A DNA stretch of 64,000 nt from contig JAIXMO010000022.1 of the NCBI GenBank assembly GCA_025677825.1, forward strand, positions 1-64,000. Direction: 5' to 3'. The position numbers and the translations under genes are program-made. Under the pieces are notes generated by a model. It saw only the letters and a program-made list of their open reading frames with translations. It did not search any database and was not told the DNA's origin. How positions within the stretch are numbered: the first letter of the stretch is position 1; each line of letters opens with the position of its first letter. This stretch comes from Helicostylum pulchrum (lineage: Eukaryota > Mucoromycota > Mucoromycetes > Mucorales > Mucoraceae). Below are positions 45,712 through 56,412 of this stretch, one piece after another.

Positions 45712-47100
45712 TTAAAATGATTTTGGATTCAATGATAAAGAAGTATAATTTCTTTTCAAAGGTGGTAATATTGTAATCTGGTGAGGTTTTTGTGCAGTGT
45801 AAAAGTAATAGTTACTGAAGCTCTTATAAAGTTCCATTTCCTTCATAATGATGGCTATTTCGAGATCAAACGATTTCTTATCTTCTTCAGGTTTTCCAAA
45901 ATAGGCGTATACTGCCGGTTGAAATTTAGTCAGCATATTAATCATGTCATCACGACAAAGTACGCCTATACGTCCACCCCAAGTACCAATAGGTATAGAT
46001 CGATATTTCACTTGTCTATTAATACCTTCAACGGGTATTAACGTACTTAGATCACCTGCTTGTTCTCTAGGTGATAATCCTCTACTTGTTGCAACTTCTA
46101 GCACTATAATACGAAGGTTAGATATAACGAAGGGAACGTCATTTTATACGTAATTGAGAACTTACTCTCGCCGTTCAGTTTATTAGTCACTGGTCCTGGA
46201 GAATATACAGTTAAATCAGTTTCTAATATTTCAATATATCCGCCAGGTTTCAAAAGACGCCAACAATCATTTACGACTTGAAGGTACTCTTGTGTATTTA
46301 AAGATAAAACCATGAATCGTACATGAATCACATCAAAGCTGGCATCAGGGAATTCTCTGAGACCGTTCAAAACGTTGCACACAAGTAATTGACAGTTGTT
46401 GGGTAAATTATGTTGTGGAGGAAACATATCATCGCTGTCCACGCCAATTACTTCAATTCTAGGGTATTTTTGTGATAGGTCAATGCACCAAGAACCTGGT
46501 CCACAACCAACATCAAGAATTCTACCACTTTCTAAGTCTTTGTAATCAAATGGTAAAGAAAATTCTCTAAAATAATTTTTAATGTTAATAAAGTTACACT
46601 TTTTTTTTAAAAAAAAAAAGCAAAGTACTTTACCCTTCAAAGGCTAATTTTACTAGATCGTTCTTTAACTGAATGCGATCTGCTTCTTCTTCATCGGATT
46701 TCAGTAATTGCCTTTGTTGAGATTTCTGAAAGTAAGAGTTTTCGTTATTGCGGTGATCGATATCTGATATAGTGGTAGCATCACTTCTGCTACTACTTCT
46801 TCGTAAAGACGAAGCATAATCGAAAATAGACGACTGAGAGTCTTGTGTCAAATTGGAAGGTTCACGTTTATGCTGCTTTTTTGTTGCCTTTGATAACATG
46901 GTCGTTAAAGCGGTTTTTAATTTAGGTCGCTCAAGAGGTGTCAACGATCGCCTTTTAGCCATAACTAAACTAGGGTCCTCAATATTTTTTCTGTCAGGCG
47001 AAGGCGGCGCAGAAGAGAACATAGTGAATATATTATTGCCATTAAACCAAGAACGCCGACGACTATTCTTTCTTTCATGCCCTGATTTAGAACGTCGCAT
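45712..47100 (-). CDS. SAM-dependent methyltransferase (class I)
   Basis: Join (minus) 46634-47100, 46166-46566, 45712-46103; 419 aa. The N-terminal ~150 residues are basic and Ser/Arg-rich (MRRSKSGHERKNSRRRS), probably disordered and phosphorylated. The Rossmann methyltransferase follows: motif I ILDVGCGPGSWCIDL, then IEVIGVDSDDMFPP, then FDVIHVRFMVLSL, and the post-motif LLKPGGYIEILETDL. Layout and motifs resemble the fungal LaeA/UMTA-like methyltransferases. Substrate unknown. The frame extends upstream of 47100 but only as low-complexity Phe/Lys, so the ATG at 47100 is chosen. Confidence 0.88.
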
Positions 47101-48204
47101 TTTTTTTTTATAAAAAAAAACTGTATATAGTATACAATATATATATATATATCTTTGAAGTAATAAAAAAAAGAAGAAAAAGCTTTTTTTAATTAGGAAA
47201 AAATATTTTTTTATATTACCAACAAACTGGGCTTTAATACGTGCCTCAATCACTTTTTTCTTTTTTATATACGCTTAAAAAAAAGAATAATCCATGTAAG
47301 AATGATTCTCAGCGTTACTATTATTGGATACTACTGTACCTTTTATTACTCTTTTAATTTTCCTCACTGTATTTACAAGGAAGCCATTGCTTTTGTCTTT
47401 CCATTTATAGATTGCATACGTGTTTGATACACAGCAAATATTAAAAAAAAAGGTTTGATTAACTCACAACCTTGTTTTTTTATAGCTCCGTTACGAAACA
47501 ATTACGAATCATTTGTAGTGGTATAAAAGGGTTTTTGGGGGCTTTTTTTTTTTTTTGCTTTAAACCTGGGGTCTTGTATATAATCACTGCCTAAACCTAT
47601 AACAGCACACGGTACTATGTAGATTTGATAATGTGCCGAAAAGTATATTTTGAATGAAAAATACAATTTATACATCGGAGTACAACTTTTTTTTAACTTT
47701 TTTTAATTAGCAGCCTCTATTATTATCATTAAAATATTCGTCCTCCCCCTAATCAAAATGTACCTCTTTGTAGAGCCCTCAAAAGTCTATAAAGCTAAAC
47801 AAAATATAGTTTGAATTATTAATCGTAATAGTTTCGATACCCGATTAAGTTCCACTTTTTTCCAAGCAGTTTTTAAATATAGTAGGAAGTTAAAATGATA
47901 TATTTAGAATCCTTTATCGTATATATGCAAAAGAAAGAGAAAGATTGAGATGGTTTCATCCCTCTTCCCATATATATTTCCGTGTTTCTTCTAATCTTGT
48001 ATCTAGGTAACGTCCTAAAAGAAGCACATCCCATAACCGTTCTTTAGAAAATTTTAGTCAGCGTCGATCGTTACACCCCCTATACCGTTCTCTTGGTTTC
48101 AAGTCTATAGTTTCGAAGCTTGAACAATAACCAGTTATAAACATATAAATATTAACATTAATCTATCAAAGGCAATCTAAAACGACTTTCTACATGCTTT
48201 TCTC

Positions 48205-48240
<36 letters not shown>

Positions 48241-49185
48241 GAGTTAACCATTTGTTTTATTATTAGAACGAAATTGTCCCGGTGCCTTTTTTTTTTATGG
48301 CGGGATATTTCTTCTAACGAATCTTTTTGACGTGGTGAGAACATGAGGAAATCTCGGAACAGCCAATAAGAACGCAAGTAAAAGCTATGCTATGCATTTT
48401 AAAGACACTCTTGCGTATTAAATATGAAGACAAATCATATGTTAATATAACCATATTCATGCACTTTCTCTCCTAAAGGCTCTTTTTTTTTCCCAGTACA
48501 TACCTATTTTAGGTTCAGGAGTGCGAGGATATATGAACCTTACCCACTTGTAAGACGCCTAATAGTTTAATCATTCGTTATATAACACATTTTGTTTTCT
48601 AATTAATATATGTCGGATGCTACTAACTACCTAGATCTTTTGTGGCACTCGGCACATCTAAATTAGGCGTACCAATTGTGTCTTTACTAAAATAAATGTC
48701 GATCAATATTTGAAACATTAGATATGATCTTCAATGCGTAAGAAAAAAGCACAAGACAAATGGTAATTCATTAATAGCTAACCAATTTAATTAACTAGCT
48801 TTGTATACGTTTCAGTTCCAATTAATCGAGAATTACAATATCATTAACTATTCTAGATATCTTGGTATAAATTTTAAAATGAAATAAATTTTCTTATTAG
48901 GGTTTCGCACTAGTTGAAACTAAAGTGCCAATCAGCATTGGTAACACCAAAAAAAAATGTATAGTGGTTGATAGACTACGCTAAAACAGGTGTTTAATGC
49001 CGCTCTAATTTGTTTAAAGTAACTATTCGTGGTATACAGCATTTGGTATACACTTGGGTTTTTTTTTCTGTTGGATAGGTCGATCAAGAAAACAAGTTAT
49101 TTATTCAACGCTACGTTATGAACAGTGTGTGTATATATATATTTTTAAAAAACGATCGCATATTTTAATGAACATGTTGAAATAA
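47101..49185. other. Gene-poor A/T-rich stretch
   Basis: About 2.1 kb with no frame showing coding character on either strand. It holds poly-A at 48211-48238 and one copy of a dispersed repeat at 48899-49056. Nothing else is recognised. Confidence 0.6.
48899..49056 (+). repeat. Dispersed repeat, copy 1 (second copy at 53238-53386)
   Basis: Shares blocks TTGATAGACTACGCTAAAAC, AGGTGTTTAAT, CTCTAATTTGTTT, AAAGTAACTATTC and CAGCATTTGGTATAC with 53238-53386, same orientation, 4.3 kb apart. No coding frame. It ends about 130 bp before the 3' end of the gene at 49186. Confidence 0.75.
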
Positions 49186-50524
49186 TTAAATGTTAAACAT
49201 GTCATCAATTGATTCTCCAGGTGAGACTTCAACCCAACCTTGTTCTTCTTTTTCCAAGGTTCCTGCTAGAACCTGCTGTTCTTCAAGATTATCCTAAAAG
49301 TAAGTTAGGTTAGAATATGGGGGTATGTATTTATTTTTATTAGTACTATTGTTTATAAAATATACCTTCGTGCATAACATGAGATCAAATACTTTTAACC
49401 AGCGGAGTCGGGTATCCCATGTTTTCGGAATACGAGCGTCTCTTACGTACACAAATCCCCAATGATCTTTATCTATAACTGAAGTTATCAGCATAGTCAG
49501 CTTATCATTGGCATAGAGGTAACTAAGAAACTTTCTTTTTTTATATGTGGCGAAAGAAACAGATTTCATTCTTTCCATTTCCATTTTGAGAACTCGTATG
49601 CTACATTCCAGTAACTTGATTGTATCCTCCTCTTTATGTTCTTCGTTATTCTCTCTGATTTCAAACTTTATATATTAATATATAATCACTAAATATATAA
49701 TATAGTAACAAAAAGCTTACCCTGATGATTCGATTAACATACTCTCGGTGTTATCAGCAACCACATAACCGATACCATCGGCGAGACGTTTTTTTTCCTT
49801 TTCCCTCCGAATCATAATATTTAAGGCATCTGTTACCTTCCAGACCTTTTTCACACCTAAGATGAAAGTAACTTATTGAGTCAATACTATATATGTAATA
49901 AGTATTACCATTGGAAATTGACATCTTGGTAAACTGCACTATAGTATTTAAAGACAGGTACGAAGTACTCAACAAAAGGAGTTCTTTCGTTTGCTTTATT
50001 TTTTAGTGGAGGCTTCATACAATTTGCGTAAAAGTCAGTCAAGACCAAACGAATAAAAAGTATTGCCTTTTTTTCTTCTTCAGGAAGTTTGTCCTCGAAT
50101 CCATTGCTACCTAACCAAGGTAAGAGCTTTTTGATGTCTTGATCCAATGCGCCACTAAGAAACGCGAAAGCCACTGGAAGACGTTTGATACATGGCTTTG
50201 CTCTTGATTCTTCAACATTCTTTCGATATTCATTTTCTAATGACTGCTCTTCACAAATGCAATCGTCATTTATTTTAATCCGAGCAGCGCCAACAACTTT
50301 AGCCATGGTTTCTTCATCAAAACAAGGGCTGTCCAAAGAAAAAGAAACATTTGGCGTGATAGGCTTTATTAAAGAGTACGACCCTTTATTTTTTTTAATT
50401 GATATCGTGTTGCCTATTATTTATACATATTGAAACATAAGGTTAGTAGGAATTACCATGTCTTTTTACAGGACGCATAAGAATTGGTTTATTTACTTGT
50501 TGACGGCAATGACTCTCTTCTTCG

Positions 50525-50564
<40 letters not shown>

Positions 50565-51069
50565 GACGTTAGTAACTACGTACCTACGTACCTACGTATT
50601 AAGCAATATATAAATACCTTTGGTGGCGTAAGTAATACATTTGAGTTGCTTTGGGCTGAAATTATATTCGAATTGTTTACTGTTGAGTTAATTATGTTGA
50701 CACTTCCTTCAGGCGCCTCCTTCAGCTCCTCACGCAACTGTTTCAGCTCGATATCAGAAAACTACATTGTTGAGAATGGTGCAAGTATGTAACTATTTTA
50801 TTATTTTTTATTTCACCTTTTTTTTTTATCAAATTAGCGACATATTCGCAAAGATCACGATCCATTTTTTGTTTCTTTGATAAAGAGGTAAGACTGTTCT
50901 GATAATCATTGTAATATGTCTTTATACGTCTTAAAAAAACGTCGCCAGTCCATATCAGATAGTTTTTTAATGTCCACTTGTTGACAACATTTCCTGAAAA
51001 AAAATTGTGATTCTTCACACTTTCTTTTATCTCGATTTTTTTGTTGAGGTACTCTTGTGGACACAACAT
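49186..51069 (-). pseudogene. Frameshifted gene of an unnamed multicopy family
   Basis: Exons run from ATG at 51069 to TAA at 49186. Recognisable blocks in order: LCEYVANLIKKK; FSDIELKQLREELKE; RPVKRHGNTISIKK leading into VVGAARIKI...CIKRLPVAFAF and TPFVEYFVPVFKYYSAVY; KKRLADGIGYVVADNTESMLIESSG; YLYANDKLTMLITSVIDKDHWGFVYV...TRLRWLKVFDLML; and a last exon EEQGWVEVSPGESIDDMF. Two joins fail by one base, at the 10-A run near 50818-50827 and at the 8-A run near 49790-49797, both in homopolymers. It is therefore either a decayed copy or a gene with indel errors in the assembly. The other junctions keep phase. No enzymatic motif is seen; function unknown. Confidence 0.6.
50525..50558. repeat. (TA)n microsatellite in an intron
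   Basis: About 17 TA units directly before the splice acceptor of an intron in the gene at 49186-51069. Length change here would alter acceptor context. Confidence 0.95.
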
Positions 51070-51160
51070 TTTCGATAAAGGAGAGATTTTTTTTTGTTGT
51101 TGTAAAAGTAGTTTTTATTAATAAAATAAATTATTAGTCACACGTCAATGAGCGGTGGAA

Positions 51161-51637
51161 CTACACAACCAGGTGAAAAAACCTGAAATTACCCAAACAA
51201 ATGGATATATGTAGTTTGCAAGTAAAATAAACAAAAAAAAAAAAACATTAAAAATTGAAAATTGGATGTTCAAAACCAGTTTTGTGTTTATATTTTTGAA
51301 TGTGGTAAAGTTACAAATAACCAATGCACTATTTTGGCCTTGTGCCCTCAGGATTATTTATGCCATTTATTTCTTCCCTGAAAATTACATACGGCGCAAT
51401 AACTTTCAGCTCTTCTTTGGTCGTCATGAAAGCTAACCAAACGGTTGTCTTTTCAACAGAATAATCCATATTAAATACAGCAATAATGGAGAAATAAAGG
51501 TAAGTATTGATTTAAAATACTCACGTAATTAACTTAATTAACAGTTTTCAAGTTTCAGACTTTTTTTGGCTTGCAAATATTTGTAATCTGAAGATTTGAG
51601 GCGTTTTTAGCTCAATTTTTTTCACCTGGTTGTGTAG
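51161..51637. mobile_element. Short TIR element (477 bp), non-autonomous
   Basis: The 21-bp termini CTACACAACCAGGTGAAAAAA (51161-51181) and its exact reverse complement (51617-51637) bracket 435 bp of A/T-rich DNA. No clear target-site duplication is seen outside. It contains no transposase; one small frame of 46 codons is present on the minus strand. It lies directly beside a non-LTR reverse transcriptase fragment. Confidence 0.75.
51329..51469 (-). CDS. 46-aa open frame inside the TIR element
   Basis: ATG at 51469, TAG at 51329-51331. It begins MDYSVEKTTVWLAFMTTKEE and ends NNPEGTRPK. Its composition is balanced and less A/T-biased than the surroundings. It could be an exon or remnant of a gene captured by, or native to, the element. 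No family recognised, and a chance frame is possible. Confidence 0.25.
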   Translation of the reverse strand: MDYSVEKTTVWLAFMTTKEELKVIAPYVIFREEINGINNPEGTRPK

Positions 51638-51649
51638 AATAAAACGGGG

Positions 51650-52130
51650 ACTGTGGAAAGAGAAAGAGAAATCGCTCGATATAAGTAATTATCTGTAAGA
51701 AGGAGGGTTCAATTTGGGAAAGAGGATAAGTGGATAGGTTATCATTTCCATGTTGCCAATAAATAATCCACAGTTGGTGTAAAGTAGTGGAGAGAATCGA
51801 GAAATATTTTTTGGTTTTATGAATACCTTGAGGGACTTTTAGATGTCGTATTGGTTTGTATATATCGTCGGCAGAGAGACCAACAAGAGGGAAATAATTT
51901 TGTAGTACTTGTTTCCAAAGCTTCCATTTAATATCGCATTCTACTAGAAAATGACGTCTATTGTCGGTATCACGGCTACATAGGGAGCAGGTTGAGGAGG
52001 AGACTATACCATACTTAAGGAGAGCCTTTTTGGTAGGAATACAGTCAGAGAGACAACGAAAGTACAGGGTATATCTTCAAGAATATAGGGCCAAATGCTG
52101 GAGTGGAGTTGTAAAATGACGTATCATCCT
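51650..52130 (-). pseudogene. Non-LTR retrotransposon fragment (zf-RVT C-terminal region)
   Basis: An open stretch on the minus strand reads LYFRCLSDCIPTKKALLKYG, then CSLCSRDTDNRRHFLVEC and DIKWKLWKQVL. The C-x2-C...H-x4-C spacing after a K-rich segment is the zinc-binding reverse-transcriptase domain (zf-RVT) found at the 3' end of LINE-type ORF2 proteins. No catalytic reverse-transcriptase core or endonuclease is present, so it is a truncated copy. The frame continues toward 51690 without a functional 3' end visible. Confidence 0.7.
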
Positions 52131-52242
52131 GTTCCCATGAACCAATCCCCGCAGCACAGCGACATTTTTTCTTGTATAAGTAAAACGCAACTACGTCACT
52201 TTAGGGCGGTTTCTTTCTTATTCCTAATTGTCATTGCTCACA

Positions 52243-52435
52243 GAGATTATTCCGATAAAAAGGATAAAAGGGTAATCTTATACTGAAGGATTCCATTAAG
52301 GTATAACGGTACTCATCTCTAGCTTATACTTGGGAGCTTGACAGCTGTCCTTGGCTGGGACAAATCCTATTATGCCAGTGGTAAGATTACTTTTTAGTAT
52401 CTTGTTGCTTCATCGTAGTAGCGAACAGGTGTAAG
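52243..52435 (+). repeat. 193-bp direct duplication, copy 1
   Basis: 193 bp starting GAGATTATTCCGATAAAAAGG and ending GCGAACAGGTGTAAG. It recurs at 52468-52660 with one difference (ATACTTGGG versus ATACCTGGG), separated by 32 bp. Internally GTAATCTTA...TAAGATTAC can pair, so each copy could fold. No coding frame. Confidence 0.97.
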
Positions 52436-52467
52436 TGCTCAATGATGGAACAAAACAAAAGCAAAAG

Positions 52468-52660
52468 GAGATTATTCCGATAAAAAGGATAAAAGGGTAA
52501 TCTTATACTGAAGGATTCCATTAAGGTATAACGGTACTCATCTCTAGCTTATACCTGGGAGCTTGACAGCTGTCCTTGGCTGGGACAAATCCTATTATGC
52601 CAGTGGTAAGATTACTTTTTAGTATCTTGTTGCTTCATCGTAGTAGCGAACAGGTGTAAG
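52468..52660 (+). repeat. 193-bp direct duplication, copy 2
   Basis: Second copy, 225 bp downstream of the first. The 32-bp spacer (TGCTCAATGATGG to GCAAAAG) is not repeated after it. Confidence 0.97.
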
Positions 52661-53060
52661 CAGTTTTGTTCATATGAATCCGTCCGAATAAGCTAAATGG
52701 GTTGTATTTTATAAAATCATAAATGATAATAGAGGAGTTTTTCTAATAATGTATATTGTAGGAAAGCTTTTTTTCGTAAAGGACAAGGAACCAAAAGATA
52801 CCGTCTAGCTGTGCTTTTATTAACTGGTTCCCTATCCACTTTTGGGCAATTGTCATTGTTTCTTGTCAAGTAAAGCAAGATGCCAATTTATTTACGGTCA
52901 TAAACATGTACTTCTCAATACTAAATAGACAAAATATCTTTTTCCGCTTCAATTTGGTTGTTCATAATATATTGAATCAATAAATAAAAAGATTCTAATA
53001 CAACAATTAAAACCTCTTAGACCTTTTCAGCGATATAACAATATCTAAATTCTTATAAAA

Positions 53061-53155
53061 ACGAGCTGACCCTCGCAGAACAGCATAGGTAGAAATTTAC
53101 CGTAGCGAAGCGAAGGTCAAAATTTCACCGAAGCTGGCGGGGGTAGTCAGCTCGT
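53061..53155. mobile_element. 95-bp TIR miniature element with 10-bp target-site duplication
   Basis: Termini ACGAGCTGAC and GTCAGCTCGT are exact 10-bp inverted repeats, with looser pairing of CCTCGC against GCGGGGG inside. The flanks carry a perfect 10-bp direct repeat TCTTATAAAA (53051-53060 and 53156-53165). A target duplication of 9-11 bp is typical of MULE-type transposons, so a MULE-derived miniature element is inferred. It is more G/C-rich than its surroundings. Confidence 0.85.
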
Positions 53156-53237
53156 TCTTATAAAAATAAATAGCAGATTTACGAAAATAATTGTCGCTTT
53201 GACTAAAAATAATAAACGTTCATTTCGTTTTCTCATT

Positions 53238-53386
53238 GGGGTCTCATACTAGTGCCAATGTATGTAGTCGTTGATAGACTACGCTAAAACAGGTGTTTAA
53301 TACCGCGGCTCTAATTTGTTTTGAAAGTAACTATTCATGGTTGATAACTGCTTTTTTTTTTCTTACAGCATTTGGTATACGCTTGT
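53238..53386 (+). repeat. Dispersed repeat, copy 2 (first copy at 48899-49056)
   Basis: Same-orientation match to 48899-49056. It differs by small indels, including an extra T-rich insert before CAGCATTTGGTATAC. Confidence 0.75.
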
Positions 53387-54189
53387 TTTTTTTTCTGCTT
53401 GGATATAGTATATTTTATTCGCAGTGCATTATTGTGATTTTTTGTCTTTGAGCTTAGAATTATTAGAAAAACCTTATTTGATAGCTGCGTACCAACTGTC
53501 TTGAATGTATCCAATAGAAATTATTTGAACCATACAGTTTGATATACTTTTTTAATAAACCCTTTTTTTTTAAAAAAAAAGGGACACACGCATTTCTTTT
53601 TTTACGGGAAGAAGCATTTATTCGATTAAACGTTAGTTTAACAGCGAGTATATCGGTGGCTTTCCTAAATGCAAACAAAGAGTCTTTTTTTCTTCTTTTT
53701 TTTTTGTGCGACGCAGTGCGAAAAAAAAAAAAAATTGCCTTCAATTTTGTATTAAAATTTCGATCGAAAATAACCACGAGTGCCTTTACTCATGACGCGT
53801 AAGCTGTACAATACATCTTACTCTTTTACTATACTACGAGGGGGTTTTTACCTCCCCATCCCCTTTTTTTTTCTGTATATTTTACATCGGATTTCAGTTT
53901 CTTATTATCTAAGCCCACGTATTAAAGAAAGAAGAGAGAGATATAAATATTTATGTACCTGTATTTCTATTGTTATCAGTTCCTATTTAGTCTATCCGAA
54001 CCTACCTCTCCAAAAAAGTTTTATTTCTAGCATCTGGATTTCATTTAGCCCCAAAGATACTAAGTAAACCGAATTGTAGATGGTTTTGTATAGGCGTCGA
54101 TTTCTCCAATTATGATGGATGACAAACTGCATTTGTATCGTAAACAGTACTTATTAGAGATATAGAATTAATTACGCTTCAACTAAAGG

Positions 54190-54723
54190 TTAAAAGTGAG
54201 TGCAATACTCTCCTTGATTTGAAATTTTTTTTTGAAAATCCACCTCGTTTTGTAAATAAATACGGTAGTAGATCTGTACGTCTTTTGGTATCATTATATC
54301 AAGCTTGAGATTAAAAGTAGTGATCGGTACATCATTAACTACGCGAAATGTCAACCAACAAATACACTTTTTTTTTAAGTTTAACTCCTCAGTAACTCCC
54401 ACTTGTGTTATAATTATGGGGAGAATACTACATATAAATATATCTGTATTTAGCAATCAAAAAGTCCCTGAATAGTATCTTATGTTATTAAATGAACTTT
54501 TGGATTTGTTTCGATTTAAAGATGAAGAGCGCTTAATAACATTTTTATGAATGAGATTCGAGATAACCCAACATTTATGACACACTGGAATTTTAATATT
54601 CACGTAGTCAAATATAAAAATGGTGATATATAAAATAATTTGTGATTTTAAATACCATGCAATAATAATATCAATCGACTCTAATCCCTTTCTATATTTT
54701 TTTTGTTTAAAAAAAAACCTCAT
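54190..54723 (-). pseudogene. Open frame of 177 codons broken by one TGA
   Basis: From ATG at 54723 the frame runs 88 codons to TGA at 54457-54459, then continues in the same frame 88 codons to 54190. The second half (LTFRVVNDVPITTFNLKLDI) alternates hydrophobic and polar residues like a beta-rich protein. In this A/T-rich DNA a 177-codon frame with one stop is unusual. It may be a recently broken gene or a missed intron. Not recognised. Confidence 0.35.
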
Positions 54724-54788
54724 TTTAAAATAATTTCATCCCTTGTTTTTTTGTTTTTGTCTTTACTTTTCTTTTTTATATAACTTAT

Positions 54789-55548
54789 ATGTTAGCTGTA
54801 AATAATACTATTAGATTTGCATCGTATTTTCGGGGTAAAAAGAAACTCGAAAGAGATAATTCATCGCTGATTGAACTTTTGGCTAGAGCGGAAGATGATG
54901 AAAAATTACAAAGTAATTTAGATTTGATGTTATTATCACTAACCTCAGACGAAAGAGATAGAGAGAGAAAAGAAGCTGAAGTTTCATTAAAAGAAGCTTT
55001 ATATGGTCTTATTGAACAAATTCAAAAGGCTACAAAAAGAACTCTAGACAATCAAACAGCAAACCCAAGCGCAAGATTACAGAGAGAGCTTGATATTTCT
55101 TCATTAGGTGTATTGATAGATCGTATGAACAAAAGGCGATTAGTAGATCAGGTAAATAGTTAGTAACGATTTTATTGGGAAGGGGGGTTATTTGTAAAGA
55201 TTAAAGCTGTTTTTATTTTATTTTTTATGAAAAAAAAAGGAATGGGTCTCGAACTCGGAGCAATTAAAAAGGGATATAAATGAGCTAGTTGCAAAATCAG
55301 CTTCTTTATTTGCAACAGATAACCAGTTTGACGAACAAAGATTTGAATTATCACCTATTAAAGAACGAGACTTGTATCTTTTTCAAATATTTTCAAAAAT
55401 CGATAGACAAACAAGTAGAAGAATGTCAAATCAAGATGCTAAACCAAGAAGAAATTTTGAAGACGATGAATTATTTTCATTAATAAATAAAATGCAACAG
55501 TCAAGTGGATTTAACAATCAAAGGGCTAGTCTAAGACATAGAGCATAG
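54789..55548 (+). CDS. Coiled-coil hypothetical protein (223 aa)
   Basis: Join 54789-55151, 55240-55548; the phase is kept and the acceptor AAAAAAAAG|GAA lies in an A-run. The product is mostly helical and charged: LLARAEDDEKLQSNLDLMLL, then ERDRERKEAEVSLKEALYGL, a short conserved-looking LGVLIDRMNKRRLVDQEW, and a Lys/Arg-rich C-terminus. No catalytic motif, signal peptide or membrane segment. The coherent second exon and clean splice argue that it is real. Role unknown. Confidence 0.7.
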
Positions 55549-56412
55549 CTCTCTCTCTCTCACCCTTTTTTCTTCTTCTTTAAAACCCTCCAGCCATATT
55601 ATATATCCCTACATGATCATACATGCATTTTATATCTTCTAAACTACTATTCTAAATCATATAAATCATATATATGTTTATATGATTTTCTTTCTTTTTT
55701 AAAATGCGTATAAAATATATCTTATTTTAACTACTTCTCCCGTTGAAAGCCAAAAAAAAAAAAAAATGCGCTCATATATCCACACTCATCAATTACACAT
55801 ATTGTCTGTTTTTTACTTTTCTCATGTTCCAGTAATATACTTAAGTTTACCGGAAGCACATGTGGCATTCAAATGTAACTTTATACTTGTATCGTGCAGT
55901 ACATATAATGCAGAATCAAAGGTTGTTTACAAGTACCAACGCAGTACTTATTTCCGAAATAGGTGTAGCAAATAATAGTTGTCTGGTAAAATTGTCCAAA
56001 GGATTAATCATCAGGTAACTGTGAATTACTTAGTAAGCAGTTTTTGTAAAATACGTACCCTTTTAAGTTGTACGCTAGCTGGACCAGTTGCTTCAGAAAC
56101 ATTTTGCTGCGTAACTTTTTATTTCAAGTATCATTTTTGACCTGCCACATCGATCGACTATTTTTTGTACACTCCTATTGGTTACTATTGATTTTGGATG
56201 CTCCCGCCATCGATTTAACCGTGCCGGCGGCGGTAGTTGAATAAACTTATGCAACAAAAAGTGTGGGAGTGTCTTGCTGCGGTTACTTGATACTAATAAT
56301 AATGATAAAAACCGCAGTAAACTAAAAAAAAAAGAGGGTATATAAAGGGTAAAATTTGAATTTAATATCAAATCATTATTTTCTTACAAGCTATTTACTT
56401 TTCAATCAAACG
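55549..56412. promoter_or_regulatory. Upstream region of the first tandem paralogue
   Basis: The proximal part has ATTGGTTA at about 56177 (CCAAT-type), G/C-rich CTCCCGCC and GCCGGCGGCGG boxes, an inverted pair CTGCGGTT...AACCGCAG (about 56276 and 56311) and a TATA box TATATAAAGG at 56338-56347, 66-75 bp before the ATG. This is an unusually complete promoter for this window. The distal part (55549-56050) is A/T-rich with nothing recognised. Confidence 0.5.

Larger units (their letters stand above)
52661..54189. other. Gene-poor stretch with repeats
   Basis: Contains the 95-bp TIR element (53061-53155) and the second copy of a dispersed repeat (53238-53386). An A/T hairpin of nine pairs lies at 53562-53580. 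Open frames here are phenylalanine/lysine-rich homopolymer products and are not called. Confidence 0.6.

Noticed and set aside
46630..47253. N-terminal extension of the methyltransferase above 47100
   Set aside because: The extra 51 codons are poly-Phe/Lys from homopolymers and contain poly-T promoter sequence; the ATG at 47100 begins a plausible basic N-terminus.
53463..53802. Overlapping frames of 104 and 87 codons on opposite strands
   Set aside because: Both are produced by the same A/T homopolymer hairpin near 53570 and have Phe/Lys-run composition.
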